Source of the DNA: Sphingobium terrigena
Lineage (GTDB): Bacteria; Pseudomonadota; Alphaproteobacteria; Sphingomonadales; Sphingomonadaceae
Direction: 5' to 3'
Length of the DNA stretch: 64,000 bases
NCBI RefSeq assembly: GCF_003591655.1
Contig: NZ_QVRA01000010.1
Coordinates: 62,001 to 126,000 of the forward strand
A program made the position numbers and the translations under genes. Positions 36,172 to 45,838 of the stretch are shown in pieces. A model generated the notes under the pieces. The model was not told the origin of the DNA. It ran no database searches and saw only the letters and a list, made by a program, of their open reading frames with translations. Each line of letters opens with the position of its first letter. Positions within the stretch are counted from its first letter, which is position 1.

Positions 36172-37272
36172 ATGGCGTCATACGCCGTGGATGGGGATAA
36201 ATGGGCAGACTTGTTTCTGTCCGCCGCGCTTGATTCGCAAAATTGGGACGGGGCGATCAAGGCCATGGCCAACGCGACCGGCTCGCGTCATGGCCAGTTG
36301 ATCGGCTTTGGTCCCGGTGCCAGCGGCTTCAACTGGATCAGCGACATTGATGACAGCATCATCGCCAAGACCGCCGAGATCGACCAGTCCCGGCCCGACC
36401 TGAATTTCCGCGTCGCCGCTGATGGGATGGCGGATAATCCCCCGATCGTTCACGAAACCCATTATGACGTCGCCCGCCAGTCGCTGCGATCGGACGACTA
36501 TCTCGACCTGTGCGCCGATTTCGACATTTTCGACGGCTGCCAGACCCGCCTTCTGGCCGGACGGGAAGGGATGATCGGGCTGGCGCTGCTGCGGGACAGC
36601 AAGGACGGACGCACGACGCAGGAGCAACGCGACCTGTTCGGCGAGATTGCGGGCCACGCCCGCACCGCCGTGCGGCTCCAGCGTGCGATCGAGCAGCAGG
36701 GGTTTTCGCTGCTGTCGGGTACGTTCGAGGCGATGGACCGGGCCTGCTGGTTGCTCGACGCGACTGGCCGGGTGGGGGGTATGACCCCGCGTGCCGAAGC
36801 GGTGCTGGCGACCAGCCGCATCCGGGTGAGCGACGGTTGGTTAGAGAGCGAACGGGCCGACGAAAGCCGCGCCATCACGCGCGCCGTCCGCACTGTGATC
36901 GACCCGCCCGGCCGCGCGGCTGATCCGGTCGCGCTGGGCGACGACGCCGGGGGCGTTGGGATCATGCTTGAAATTTATCCACTGCCCAGCCGCCCATGGT
37001 CCCTGCCCTTCGCGCCGCGCGCCATCGTGATCGCACGGGTCGGTGCGCCAAGCGACCGTCATGTCCAGCTGCTGATGCGGACATTCAGCCTGACCCCGGC
37101 CGAAGCGGACATCGCCATCCGATTAGCGGCGGGCCAGTCCCGCGCTGATATTGCAACGGCACGATCCGTGTCGGCGGAGACATTGAAGGTGCAGTTGCGC
37201 AGCATCTACGACAAAACCGGGTGCCGCCGGGAATCGCAACTGGTGCGCATCGTCGGCCTGATCAGCCACTAG
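36172..37272 (+). CDS. LuxR-family transcriptional regulator without an autoinducer domain
   Basis: The 366-residue protein has a long N-terminal region of uncertain fold (about 1-290, with a segment DGWLESERADESRA resembling a PAS/GAF sensory unit) and a C-terminal LuxR helix-turn-helix (about 303-364): FSLTPAEADIAIRLAAGQSRADIATARSVSAETLKVQLRSIYDKT. No autoinducer-binding domain is seen. ATG 36172 has GGGGG upstream; TTG 36115 is a poorer alternative. It is flanked by two different 20-bp dyads, one upstream and one between it and the TonB receptor gene. Confidence 0.85.
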   Translation: MASYAVDGDKWADLFLSAALDSQNWDGAIKAMANATGSRHGQLIGFGPGASGFNWISDIDDSIIAKTAEIDQSRPDLNFRVAADGMADNPPIVHETHYDVARQSLRSDDYLDLCADFDIFDGCQTRLLAGREGMIGLALLRDSKDGRTTQEQRDLFGEIAGHARTAVRLQRAIEQQGFSLLSGTFEAMDRACWLLDATGRVGGMTPRAEAVLATSRIRVSDGWLESERADESRAITRAVRTVIDPPGRAADPVALGDDAGGVGIMLEIYPLPSRPWSLPFAPRAIVIARVGAPSDRHVQLLMRTFSLTPAEADIAIRLAAGQSRADIATARSVSAETLKVQLRSIYDKTGCRRESQLVRIVGLISH

Positions 37273-37294
37273 CGTTCACACTGCCCGCGCCAGT

Positions 37295-37314
37295 CATATC
37301 CTGCACCGGATATG
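37295..37314. promoter_or_regulatory. 20-bp dyad upstream of the TonB receptor gene
   Basis: CATATCC (37295-37301) and GGATATG (37308-37314) pair perfectly around TGCACC. It lies 60 bases before the receptor's start codon, in the 101-base gap behind the LuxR gene, in operator position. Weak as a terminator because no T tract follows. Confidence 0.5.
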
Positions 37315-37373
37315 GCCTCTTTCCGTTTGCAAAGACGATGGAAAAAAAAGAGAGGGGCGTCGAGGGGATCGCC

Positions 37374-39392
37374 ATGAAAATTATCGTCCTGCCCGCCTTG
37401 CTCTTGTCCATTCCAACGGCCGCGCTGGCACAGGCGCCGGACGATGCGGGTGATACGCCGTCCATCATCGTCACTGGCGCAGGCCTGTCGCTGCCGCCCG
37501 GCACACCGGCCTATGGATCGGTCGTGATCGAGCGCGCCCGGTTGCAGGACAGCGCGTCGGGTCGGATCGAAAGCGTGCTGGGCGATGTTGCGGGTTTCCA
37601 GCAGTTCCGCCGCTCCGACAGCCGATCCGCCAACCCTTCAGCGCAAGGGGCGACCCTGCGCGCGCTGGGCGGCAATGCGTCGAGCCGGACGCTTGTGCTG
37701 CTCGACGGCGTGCCGATGGCAGATCCCTTTTTCGGCTATATTCCGTTCAGCGCGCTGGTGCCCGATCGGCTGTCGGTCGTCCGGGTGACGCGCGGCGGCG
37801 GAATCGGCGCGTTCGGCGCGGGGGCGGTGGCTGGCACCATCGAGCTGGCCAGCGCGACGCGCGACCAGTTGCCGACCTTTGGTGCGAGCGGCTTTTACGG
37901 CAGCCGCAATTCGACCGAATTATCCGCCAGCCTGACCCCCGACCTTGGCAGCGGCTATGTGTCACTGTCCGGCCGATGGGACCGGGGCGACGGGTTCCAG
38001 ACCACGCCCAAGAACCAGCGCGTCGCTGCGACCGTGCCAGCCGCCTATGATGGCTGGTCCACCAATTTGCGCGCGGTCGCGCCCATTTCCGCCACTGCCG
38101 AACTGCAATTTCGTGCGACCCTGTTTCAGGATAACCGCACGCTGCGCTTCGCGGGCGCGGACAGTATGAGCCAGGGGCAGGACGCCAGCATCCGCTATAT
38201 CAATCGCGGACGCTGGCAGGTCGATGCGCTGGCCTATGTCCAGGCGCGCAACTTCTCCAACATCGTCATGTCGGCCTCGACCTTCCGCAAGTCGCTCGAT
38301 CAGCGCAACACGCCTTCGACCGGGCTTGGCGGCAAGATCGAACTGCGCCCGCCGGTTGGCGGCAACCATCTGCTGCGGGTCGGCATCGATACCCGCTTTG
38401 CCACCGGCGATATGTTCGAGGATGCGTTTAACGCCAATATCGCCAGCAACCCGGCGACCTTCCGCCGCCATGCCGGGGGCGAAGAGCTGACCAGCGGCGT
38501 CTTTGTCGAGGATGACTGGACGATTGGTGACTTGGTCCTGACCGGCGGGATAAGGGCCGATCGCTGGTCGATCCGCAATGGCTTCTATCGGGAGGTCAGT
38601 GCAACAAGCGGCGTGGCAACGGGAAGAGCCTTTGCCGACCGGTCGGATTGGGAGGTGTCGGGCCGGGTCGGCGCGCTCTATCGGGCGAGCGAAGCCATTG
38701 CCGTGCGTGGCGCAGCCTATAGCGGCTTCCGCCTGCCGACGCTCAACGAACTTTATCGACCGTTCGTGGTATTCCCCATCCGAACGGAAGCCAATGATGC
38801 GCTGACCCCGGAAAAGCTCAAAGGCGCGGAGGGTGGCATCGACCTGACCCCCGCACCGGGTGTCACCCTGTCCGCCACCGCCTTCTACAACCGGTTGGAC
38901 GATGCGATCGCCAATGTGACAAATCCTTTGGCCGCCAACACGCGCAAGCGGCAGAATGTCGATCGCATCGTCGCCAAGGGGATCGAACTGACCGCAGCGG
39001 CAGCGCTGGGCGATCTGCGGCTGTCGGCCTCCTACGCCTATAGTCACAGCCGCGTCCACGCTCCCGGCGAGGCGTTCAACGGCCTGACCCCGGCGCAAAG
39101 CCCGCGCCATGCCGCCAGCGCGACGATCGCCTACAGCCCGGCGCAGGGACCGACCCTGTCCACCACGTTGCGCTATGTCGCCAAACAATATGAGGATGAT
39201 CTGCAAAGCGATGTCCTGCCCGATGCACTGACGGTCGATGCGATCGCGCGGCTGCCGGTCGGCCATGGCGTGACATTGGTGGCGCGCGGCGAAAATCTCT
39301 TCGACAAGGCGGTCGTCACCCGCAACGCGGGCGGGTCGATGGACCTGGGCACGCCGCGTACCCTGTGGATCGGCATCAGCTTCGCGAACTGA
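37374..39392 (+). CDS. TonB-dependent outer-membrane receptor
   Basis: The 672-residue protein has a signal peptide (about 1-19, cleaving after LALA), a TonB box-like SIIVTGAG, a plug domain (about 40-150, ALGGNASSRTLVLLDGVPM, RVTRGGGIGAFGAGAVAGTIEL) and a beta-barrel ending in a C-terminal Asn after hydrophobic aromatic alternation (TLWIGISFAN), the outer-membrane insertion signal. The barrel resembles BtuB/FecA types. Substrate is unknown. GAGGGGA stands six bases before the ATG. The neighbouring LuxR regulator and 20-bp dyad suggest joint control. Confidence 0.92.
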   Translation: MKIIVLPALLLSIPTAALAQAPDDAGDTPSIIVTGAGLSLPPGTPAYGSVVIERARLQDSASGRIESVLGDVAGFQQFRRSDSRSANPSAQGATLRALGGNASSRTLVLLDGVPMADPFFGYIPFSALVPDRLSVVRVTRGGGIGAFGAGAVAGTIELASATRDQLPTFGASGFYGSRNSTELSASLTPDLGSGYVSLSGRWDRGDGFQTTPKNQRVAATVPAAYDGWSTNLRAVAPISATAELQFRATLFQDNRTLRFAGADSMSQGQDASIRYINRGRWQVDALAYVQARNFSNIVMSASTFRKSLDQRNTPSTGLGGKIELRPPVGGNHLLRVGIDTRFATGDMFEDAFNANIASNPATFRRHAGGEELTSGVFVEDDWTIGDLVLTGGIRADRWSIRNGFYREVSATSGVATGRAFADRSDWEVSGRVGALYRASEAIAVRGAAYSGFRLPTLNELYRPFVVFPIRTEANDALTPEKLKGAEGGIDLTPAPGVTLSATAFYNRLDDAIANVTNPLAANTRKRQNVDRIVAKGIELTAAAALGDLRLSASYAYSHSRVHAPGEAFNGLTPAQSPRHAASATIAYSPAQGPTLSTTLRYVAKQYEDDLQSDVLPDALTVDAIARLPVGHGVTLVARGENLFDKAVVTRNAGGSMDLGTPRTLWIGISFAN

Positions 39393-39501
39393 AGGTGCAG
39401 CGGCAATATTGTCCTTTTTGTCAGGACAGACAAATTTCCCAGCCTGACAGGTGATAGCGCCCGTTTCGCGCTACCAATGGCGCGGGACGGGAAGGCGTGT
39501 C

Positions 39502-40278
39502 ATGTTTGCGTGGTTACTCAATGGCGATCATCTGCTGTCGATCTGGCTGGGGCTGTTCGTCGCCAGCGGCGTCGCCGCGGGCGTGGTCAGCGGCTATTTC
39601 AAGGCACGCAAGATCCAGCCCAAGGGGTTCAAATGGACGATCTTTCGCAACGAAGCGCTGTTTGCGGTCATCAATCTCGCCATTACCGGCTTTCTGCTTG
39701 GCACGCTTCGCAACGGGCTGGAGGCGGCGGGCGCGATCAGCTTTGCCACGGGACCAGCGCTGTGGTGGCGCGTGGGGCTGGAATATGCCCTCTATTTCTT
39801 CCTGTTCGACACCTATTTCTACTGGCTGCACCGCTGGATGCACGAGGAACCGGTCTATAGCTGGGTCCACAAGCTGCATCACCGCTCGACATCGCCCAAC
39901 CTGCTGACTACCCTGTCGGTCAGTCCGCTGAAATCGCTGATCAACGGCGGGTTCGTGCCGCTGTTCCTGGCGGTCTTTACCGTCCATGATGCGACCGTCG
40001 CGCTGATCGTGCCGACCAACATCATCATGGGTCTCTATGTCCATTCGGGCTATGAGTTTCTGCCGCGCTGGTGGAACCGCAGCTGGGCGACCAAATGGTT
40101 CATATCGACCACCTTCCACGACCAGCATCATCGCTATTTCACCGGCAATTTCGGCGGCTACACCACGATCTGGGACCGGTTGTGCGGTACGATGCGCCCC
40201 AAGTTCGAGGCGGATTTCGACAAGATAAAGGAACGGTCGCGCCGTGCGCCGGCGGAAGCCGTGCAAGAGGGCGTATAA
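39502..40278 (+). CDS. Sterol desaturase/fatty acid hydroxylase superfamily protein
   Basis: The 258-residue membrane protein has the diiron histidine motifs of the superfamily: HRWMH (about 110-114), HKLHHR (123-128) and HDQHHRYF (about 206), with an additional His in HSGYEF, between about four membrane helices. Such enzymes hydroxylate or desaturate lipids, including carotenoids, sphingolipids or sterol-like hopanoids, using O2. The substrate is not evident; sphingolipid or carotenoid chemistry would suit this group. Start ATG 39502 has GAAGG seven bases upstream. Confidence 0.87.
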   Translation: MFAWLLNGDHLLSIWLGLFVASGVAAGVVSGYFKARKIQPKGFKWTIFRNEALFAVINLAITGFLLGTLRNGLEAAGAISFATGPALWWRVGLEYALYFFLFDTYFYWLHRWMHEEPVYSWVHKLHHRSTSPNLLTTLSVSPLKSLINGGFVPLFLAVFTVHDATVALIVPTNIIMGLYVHSGYEFLPRWWNRSWATKWFISTTFHDQHHRYFTGNFGGYTTIWDRLCGTMRPKFEADFDKIKERSRRAPAEAVQEGV

Positions 40279-40342
40279 AGACAGGCTGATCCCGCCGCCG
40301 GCCTGACCTTGCCTGCATCGGCAGACAGGCTATGGCTGCTGC

Positions 40343-41377
40343 ATGACGAAGCAGGGGAATTGGGCGATCGGCGCCGATGTCACGATTGCGGATGTGGCTG
40401 CACGGGCGCATGTTTCCATTCGCACCGTGTCCCGTGTCATCAACGGATCGCCCAAGGTCAATGCGGAGACGCGCGCGACGATCCTGAGCGTGATCGAAGC
40501 GCTGGGTTTCCGACCCAGCGCGCGGGCGCGGGGGCTGGCGACCGGGCGGTCCTATCTGATTGGCATGATCCATAATGACAGGAATGTGCTGGTGCTGGGC
40601 GAGGTGCAGCGCGGCCTGGCGAGCGAAGCGACCGCGCAGGGCTATGAGGTCATCGCCCATGCAACGCCTACGGGCGAGGATGGGTCGATCGAGGATGTGC
40701 TGGATTTCGTCCGGCGCTCCCGCGTCGATGGTATCATCATCCTGGCCCCGGTATCGGGCGTGCCGGGGCTGGCCGACGCCCTTCAGGATGTCGGCATCCC
40801 GGCTGTGGCGCTCTCGTCCGTCAGCCTTGCCGGATTCGACGCCATGCTGGTGTCCGACGAGCGCGGTGCGGCCGCGCGGGTGGCCGAATATATCGTCGCT
40901 CTGGGCCACAGGCGCGTCGGCCATGTGTCAGGCCCGCCGGCCATGCTGTCGGCGCAGGAGCGGCGTGCAGGCTTCCTGTCCGCTTTGACCGCTGCGGGCG
41001 GAACGCTGGTGGGTGAGGCGGCTGGCGATTACAGTTTTGAATCGGGCGTCGCAGCGGCGGAACGGCTGCTATCGGGCGATCCGATGCCGACCGCGATCTT
41101 TGCGGCCAATGACATCATGGCCGCCGGTGTCATCAAGGTGGCCGCCTCGCGCGGCCTGCTCGTTCCCCGCGACCTGACCGTCATAGGGTTTGATGGCAGC
41201 CTGTTGGCCAGGATGATCGTCCCGGCGCTGACGACGGTGCAGCGACCGATGGGGGAGATGGCGCAGATGGCCGCGCGCTGCCTGTTCGACATCATCGCCA
41301 AACGGCCCACCGGTACGCTGTTGCAGGTCGATCTGCCGCTGCTGATCGCGGAATCGAGCGCGCCGCCGCCCGCCTGA
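40343..41377 (+). CDS. LacI-family transcriptional regulator
   Basis: The 344-residue protein has the LacI helix-turn-helix at about 14-33 (TIADVAARAHVSIRTVSRVINGS), the hinge helix RPSARARGLATG and a periplasmic-binding-protein-like effector domain (from about 73, YLIGMIHNDRN to FAANDIMAAGVIKVA). Members respond to sugars or nucleosides. No carbohydrate genes are adjacent, so the regulon is unknown. The ATG start lacks a strong Shine-Dalgarno. It stands downstream of the desaturase gene and could be its repressor. Confidence 0.9.
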   Translation: MTKQGNWAIGADVTIADVAARAHVSIRTVSRVINGSPKVNAETRATILSVIEALGFRPSARARGLATGRSYLIGMIHNDRNVLVLGEVQRGLASEATAQGYEVIAHATPTGEDGSIEDVLDFVRRSRVDGIIILAPVSGVPGLADALQDVGIPAVALSSVSLAGFDAMLVSDERGAAARVAEYIVALGHRRVGHVSGPPAMLSAQERRAGFLSALTAAGGTLVGEAAGDYSFESGVAAAERLLSGDPMPTAIFAANDIMAAGVIKVAASRGLLVPRDLTVIGFDGSLLARMIVPALTTVQRPMGEMAQMAARCLFDIIAKRPTGTLLQVDLPLLIAESSAPPPA

Positions 41378-41431
41378 CGGCGTACATGGCCCCGTAGGGC
41401 GGGTACATTCGCGAATATGCGGGGGGAGAAA

Positions 41432-41506
<75 letters not shown>

Positions 41507-41619
41507 ACTATTTCATGTCCACGGGCCAGTTCGGCCTGCGGAGCCGGGCCTATGGCTGCGCGCGCCGCCCTTGTCAAGGCGGGTTGCAGCGGATGCCACA
41601 TTTTGCTTAAGGCCATGCC

Positions 41620-41748
41620 ATGACAAGCGAACAGGATGATCGCAAGGCGCGGCTCGCGCAGGCGCTGCGCAACAATCTGCGCCGCCGCAAGGCGCAGGCG
41701 CGCGAAGTCGTGCCGCCCGCGCCTGCGCCGGATAGTCCCAAGGATTAA
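41620..41748 (+). CDS. Small basic protein, unknown function (42 aa)
   Basis: The 42-residue frame begins MTSEQDDRKARLAQALRNNLRRRKAQAREVV and ends in a Pro/Ala-rich tail. AAGG lies about eight bases before the ATG. It has the look of the small, conserved, helix-plus-Arg-rich proteins often found in sphingomonads, but no function can be given. Its last four bases overlap the stop of the convergent aminopeptidase gene. Codon-position GC is compatible with coding. Confidence is limited because it is so short. Confidence 0.5.
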   Translation: MTSEQDDRKARLAQALRNNLRRRKAQAREVVPPAPAPDSPKD

Positions 41749-43526
41749 AGCGGCGCGCAGGCGCTTTCCAGCCACGCCTTTGTGTCGCCATCCAACTGCG
41801 CACCCACGACTGACAGTACCTTGGCATGGTAGGCGTCGACCCATGCCCGCTCGTCGGCGCTCAGCAGATCGAGCGCGATCAGATGGCGGTCGATCGGAGC
41901 GAAGGTCAGCGTTTCAAAGCCCAGCATCGGCTTTTCCGCGCCTGGCACGGCGCGTTCCTCCACCAGCACCAGATTTTCGATGCGGATGCCATATTCGCCG
42001 GTCTTGTAATAGCCCGGCTCGTTGGACAGGATCATGCCTGCCTGCAACGGCTCGTCGCCGCCGCCGAAGGTCGCGATCCGCTGCGGCCCTTCATGCACCG
42101 ACAGGAAGCTGCCGACGCCATGGCCGGTGCCATGGGCATAATCCAGCCCCTGTGCCCAGAGGAACTGCCGAGCCAATATATCAAGCTGGCCACCGCGCGT
42201 CCCGACCGGGAACACCGCGCGCGCCAGTGCGATATGGCCCTTCAGCACCAGCGTGAACCGCTCCTGCATCTCACGGGTGGGAGTGCCGATGGCCAGCGTG
42301 CGGGTCACGTCGGTGGTGCCGTCGCGATACTGGCCACCCGAATCGACCAGATAGAGGGTGCCGGTCTCGATCGGGCGGTTGGTCTTTTCCTCGACCCGGT
42401 AATGCACCACCGCGCCGTTCGGCCCGGCGCCGCTGATCGTGTCGAAGGACAGATCCTCCAGCAGGCCGGTATCCTCGCGGAACGCCTCCAGCCGGGCGGC
42501 GGCGGTCATTTCGGTCTGGCCGCCCTTGGGCGCTTCGACCGATACCCAGTGCAGGAAGCGGCTCAATGCCGCGCCGTCGCGGGCCTGTGCCGATTTATGA
42601 CCGGCAATCTCGACCGGATTCTTGATCGCCTTGGGCAGGATCGCCGGATCACGCAGCGGCAGCACGGTCGCGCCGCCATTTTCGAGCGCCTCGAAAATCG
42701 CGGCTACCGCCCGTTCGGGATCGGCCACCACATTCTTGCCCGCAAAAGCGGCCAGCGCATCGGCAAAGGCAGCGCGATCATGCACGCGCACGGCGTTGCC
42801 CAGATGCTTGGCGACCGCCTCGTCCATCTTTTCGGGCGCGACATAGAGATCAGCGGTCGCGTCGGCATGGACGATGGCATAGGCCAGCGCCACCGGCGTC
42901 CGGTCCACATCCTTACCACGAATATTGAAGGTCCAGGCGATCGAATCCAGTGCGGACAGCACGGCAGCATCGGCCTTTTTCTCGACCAGCCAATCGGCCA
43001 TCGCCTGCCGCTTTTCCGCCGCGCTCTGCCCGGCAAAGCGATCGTCATGCACGACCAGCCGGGCGTCGCTGGGGGCAGGGCGGTCTGGCCAGACCAGGTC
43101 GATGGGGTTGGTGTCCACAGCGACCAACTCTGCGCCCTTTTCCGCCAGCGCGGCGCTGGCCTGTTCGACCCACGCGCGGGTATGCAGCCACGGGTCATAG
43201 CCGATCCGCCCGCCCGCCGGGGCATGGGCTTTCAGCCAGGCCGCAATGGAGGTTTGCGGCACGCTTTCATATTGCCACAATGCGCCATCGACCTGCTCGC
43301 GCACCTGCAACGTATAGCGGCCATCAACAAAGATCGCCGCCTGTTCCGGCAGCACCACAGCGCTGCCCGCAGACCCCTGAAATCCGGTCAGCCAGGCGAG
43401 GCGCTGGGCATAGGCGCCGACATATTCGCTCATATGTTCGTCGGTCAAAGGCACGACGAAACCGTCCAGCCGGTCGCGCACCAATTGCGCGCGCAGGGCG
43501 TTGAGACGGTCTTGATAGGTGGACAT
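41745..43526 (-). CDS. Xaa-Pro aminopeptidase (aminopeptidase P family, M24B)
   Basis: The 593-residue metallopeptidase removes N-terminal residues preceding proline. Two creatinase-N-like domains (about 5-150 and 155-300) precede the pita-bread catalytic domain, which holds the metal ligands: Asp in YLVDSGGQYRDGTTDVTR (two Asp), His in GTGHGVGSFLSVHEGP, Glu in LSNEPGYY and Glu in IRIENLVLV. This long, three-domain form resembles eukaryotic-type XPNPEP. AAGGAAG is six bases before the ATG at 43526. It is divergent from the oligopeptidase gene. Confidence 0.93.
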   Translation of the reverse strand: MSTYQDRLNALRAQLVRDRLDGFVVPLTDEHMSEYVGAYAQRLAWLTGFQGSAGSAVVLPEQAAIFVDGRYTLQVREQVDGALWQYESVPQTSIAAWLKAHAPAGGRIGYDPWLHTRAWVEQASAALAEKGAELVAVDTNPIDLVWPDRPAPSDARLVVHDDRFAGQSAAEKRQAMADWLVEKKADAAVLSALDSIAWTFNIRGKDVDRTPVALAYAIVHADATADLYVAPEKMDEAVAKHLGNAVRVHDRAAFADALAAFAGKNVVADPERAVAAIFEALENGGATVLPLRDPAILPKAIKNPVEIAGHKSAQARDGAALSRFLHWVSVEAPKGGQTEMTAAARLEAFREDTGLLEDLSFDTISGAGPNGAVVHYRVEEKTNRPIETGTLYLVDSGGQYRDGTTDVTRTLAIGTPTREMQERFTLVLKGHIALARAVFPVGTRGGQLDILARQFLWAQGLDYAHGTGHGVGSFLSVHEGPQRIATFGGGDEPLQAGMILSNEPGYYKTGEYGIRIENLVLVEERAVPGAEKPMLGFETLTFAPIDRHLIALDLLSADERAWVDAYHAKVLSVVGAQLDGDTKAWLESACAPL

Positions 43527-43637
43527 TCATACTTCCTTGCGTATCGGCCCCCTTGCGCAGGCCATAAGGACAACAACATAAGCAGGCTGTGGCACATATG
43601 CCAGCGCCCGCCTTGCTCCCTTGCAGATGGATAGTGA

Positions 43638-45713
43638 ATGACCGTAAACACCACGCCGCCCGTTGTCGCTCCAGTCGCGCTGGCCAGGCCGCACAGCATC
43701 ACCCATCATGGCATTACCGTCAGCGATGATTATGCCTGGTTGCGCGATCCGGGCTACCCGGACGTCAGGGACGCGGATGTGCTGGACTATCTGGGCCAGG
43801 AAAACGCATTTTTCGAGGCCGCCATGGCCCCGCACAAGGGGCTGACCGACTTGCTGTTTGCCGAGATGAAGGGACGCATCAAGGAGGATGACAGCTCCGT
43901 TCCGCAAAAGGATGGCGACTATATCTACTGGCGCGCGTTCGAGACCGGGGCGCAATATCGCAAATGGTATCGCAGGCCCGTGGTCGGCGGCCCGGACCAG
44001 CTGATCCTGGACGAACCGGCACTGGCGGAGGGCCATGATTATTTCCGGCTGGGCGCGATGTCGGTCAGCCCCGATGGCCGCTACCTTGCCTATGCGATAG
44101 ACAATGACGGGTCTGAACGGTTCGAGGCGCGGATCAAGGACCTGTTCACCGGCGAGCTATTGCCGGAATCGATCCCCGACACATTGTCCTCGCTGGTGTG
44201 GACGTCCGACAGCAAGGGGCTGCTCTATGGCCTGGCCAATGAAAATTGGCGCACCGACAATGCGCGGCTGCACTGGCTGGGACAGAGCGTCGAGTCCGAC
44301 GTCGAGCTGTTCCATGAGGATGATGAGGGGTTCCGCGTCTCGATCGGCCTCACTTCATCGGAAAAATGGATCGTCATCGCGACCGGCGATCATGTGACGA
44401 CCGAAGCCTGGCTGATCCCCGCCGAAAATCCCACTGCGCCGCCGCTGTTGGTGGCTGCGCGGCAGGCGGGGCGCGAATATGATGTCGATGAGCATGATGG
44501 CACGCTCTATATCAAGACCAACGACACCCATCCCAATTTCCGGTTAGTGAAGGCGACGCTGGATGCGCCCGACCGGTGGGAGGAAGTCATTGCGCCCGAC
44601 GCCCATTTCTACCTGACCGATTTCACCCTGTTCAAACATTTCTACGTCACCGAAGGGCGGCTGGATGGCCTCGACCAGATCGAGCTTCGCGATTATGCGA
44701 CCCACACGCCAAAACGCCTGCCCTTCCCGGAGGCAAGCTATTCCGCGTCGCTGGACGATAATCCCGAATATGATGTGACGGTGCTGCGCATCGGCTATGA
44801 ATCGATGGTCACGCCCGACACCATCTTCGACTATCATATCGCGCAAGAACGATTCGAGCTGCTCAAGGTGCAGGAGATACCGTCGGGCTATGATGCGAGC
44901 CGCTACGCCACCGAGCGGCTGATGATCCCGGCGCGCGACGGCACGCAGATTCCGGTGTCGATCGTCTATCCCGCCGACCTGCCCCGCGACGGCAGCGCGC
45001 CGCTGCACCTTTATGGCTATGGTGCCTATGGCATGGCGATGGAGCCGGGCTTTTCGACCGGGCGGCTGTCACTGCTGGATCGCGGCTTTGCCTTCGCCAT
45101 CGCCCATATTCGCGGCGGCGACGATCTGGGCCAGCAATGGTATCTCGACGGTAAGCTGGACAAGCGCAACAATACCTTCACCGACTTTGTCGATGTGGCC
45201 AGGGGGCTGATCGATCTGGGCTATACCAGCAAGGGGCGCATCAGCATTTCGGGCGGATCGGCCGGGGGCGAACTGATGGGAGCGGTGATCAATAGCGATC
45301 CCGACCTCTGGGGAGCGGTGGTGGCGCATGTGCCGTTCGTCGATGTGCTGAACACCATGCTGGACGAGACGCTGCCGCTGACGCCGGGCGAATGGCCCGA
45401 ATGGGGCAACCCGATCGAGGACAAGGCCGCGTTCGAGACGATCCTGGCCTATGACCCTTATGCCAATGTGAAGGCGCAGGATTATCCGCCGCTGATGGTC
45501 ACGGCAGGGCTGAACGACCCGCGCGTGACCTATTGGGAGCCGGCCAAATGGGTTGCCAAGCTGCGCGCAACCAAGACCGACGACAATGTCCTGCTGCTCA
45601 AGACCAATATGGGCGCAGGCCATGGCGGCAAGTCCGGGCGGTTCGAGAGTCTGCACGAAAGCGCGGAGGAATTTGCCTTCATCCTGTGGCAGATGGGGAT
45701 GGCTGGGGCGTGA
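43638..45713 (+). CDS. ptrB: Oligopeptidase B (S9A prolyl oligopeptidase family)
   Basis: The 691-residue serine peptidase cleaves small peptides after Arg/Lys. It has an N-terminal seven-bladed propeller (about 75-400), then the alpha/beta-hydrolase domain with the nucleophile Ser541 in GGSAGGELM, the Asp in GLNDPRVTYWEP and the His in MGAGHGGKSGR; DYAWLRDP near the N-terminus and FAIAHIRGGDDLGQQWY are typical of PtrB. No signal peptide, so cytoplasmic. It is divergent from the aminopeptidase P gene, so the two peptidases could share regulatory DNA in the 111-base gap. Confidence 0.93.
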   Translation: MTVNTTPPVVAPVALARPHSITHHGITVSDDYAWLRDPGYPDVRDADVLDYLGQENAFFEAAMAPHKGLTDLLFAEMKGRIKEDDSSVPQKDGDYIYWRAFETGAQYRKWYRRPVVGGPDQLILDEPALAEGHDYFRLGAMSVSPDGRYLAYAIDNDGSERFEARIKDLFTGELLPESIPDTLSSLVWTSDSKGLLYGLANENWRTDNARLHWLGQSVESDVELFHEDDEGFRVSIGLTSSEKWIVIATGDHVTTEAWLIPAENPTAPPLLVAARQAGREYDVDEHDGTLYIKTNDTHPNFRLVKATLDAPDRWEEVIAPDAHFYLTDFTLFKHFYVTEGRLDGLDQIELRDYATHTPKRLPFPEASYSASLDDNPEYDVTVLRIGYESMVTPDTIFDYHIAQERFELLKVQEIPSGYDASRYATERLMIPARDGTQIPVSIVYPADLPRDGSAPLHLYGYGAYGMAMEPGFSTGRLSLLDRGFAFAIAHIRGGDDLGQQWYLDGKLDKRNNTFTDFVDVARGLIDLGYTSKGRISISGGSAGGELMGAVINSDPDLWGAVVAHVPFVDVLNTMLDETLPLTPGEWPEWGNPIEDKAAFETILAYDPYANVKAQDYPPLMVTAGLNDPRVTYWEPAKWVAKLRATKTDDNVLLLKTNMGAGHGGKSGRFESLHESAEEFAFILWQMGMAGA

Positions 45714-45730
45714 GCGGGATAAACCCCCTT

Positions 45731-45826
45731 CCGTTCGCCCTGAGCCTGTCGAAGGGCCAAGCTGAGCGTAGCGAAGCCACTTCGCTACGCTCAGCAGAAG
45801 GCTTCGACTTCGCTCAGCCCGAACGG
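45731..45826. repeat. REP-like inverted repeat, type A, with a central 16-bp hairpin
   Basis: Outer arms CCGTTCGCCCTGAG and CTCAGCCCGAACGG; the core GCTGAGCGTAGCGAAG (45761-45776) pairs perfectly with CTTCGCTACGCTCAGC (45780-45795). It lies between the oligopeptidase and thioesterase genes. Its right end GAACGG runs into AGGT, forming the GGAGGT that serves as Shine-Dalgarno for the thioesterase gene. Confidence 0.92.
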
Positions 45827-45838
45827 AGGTAGAGAAGA

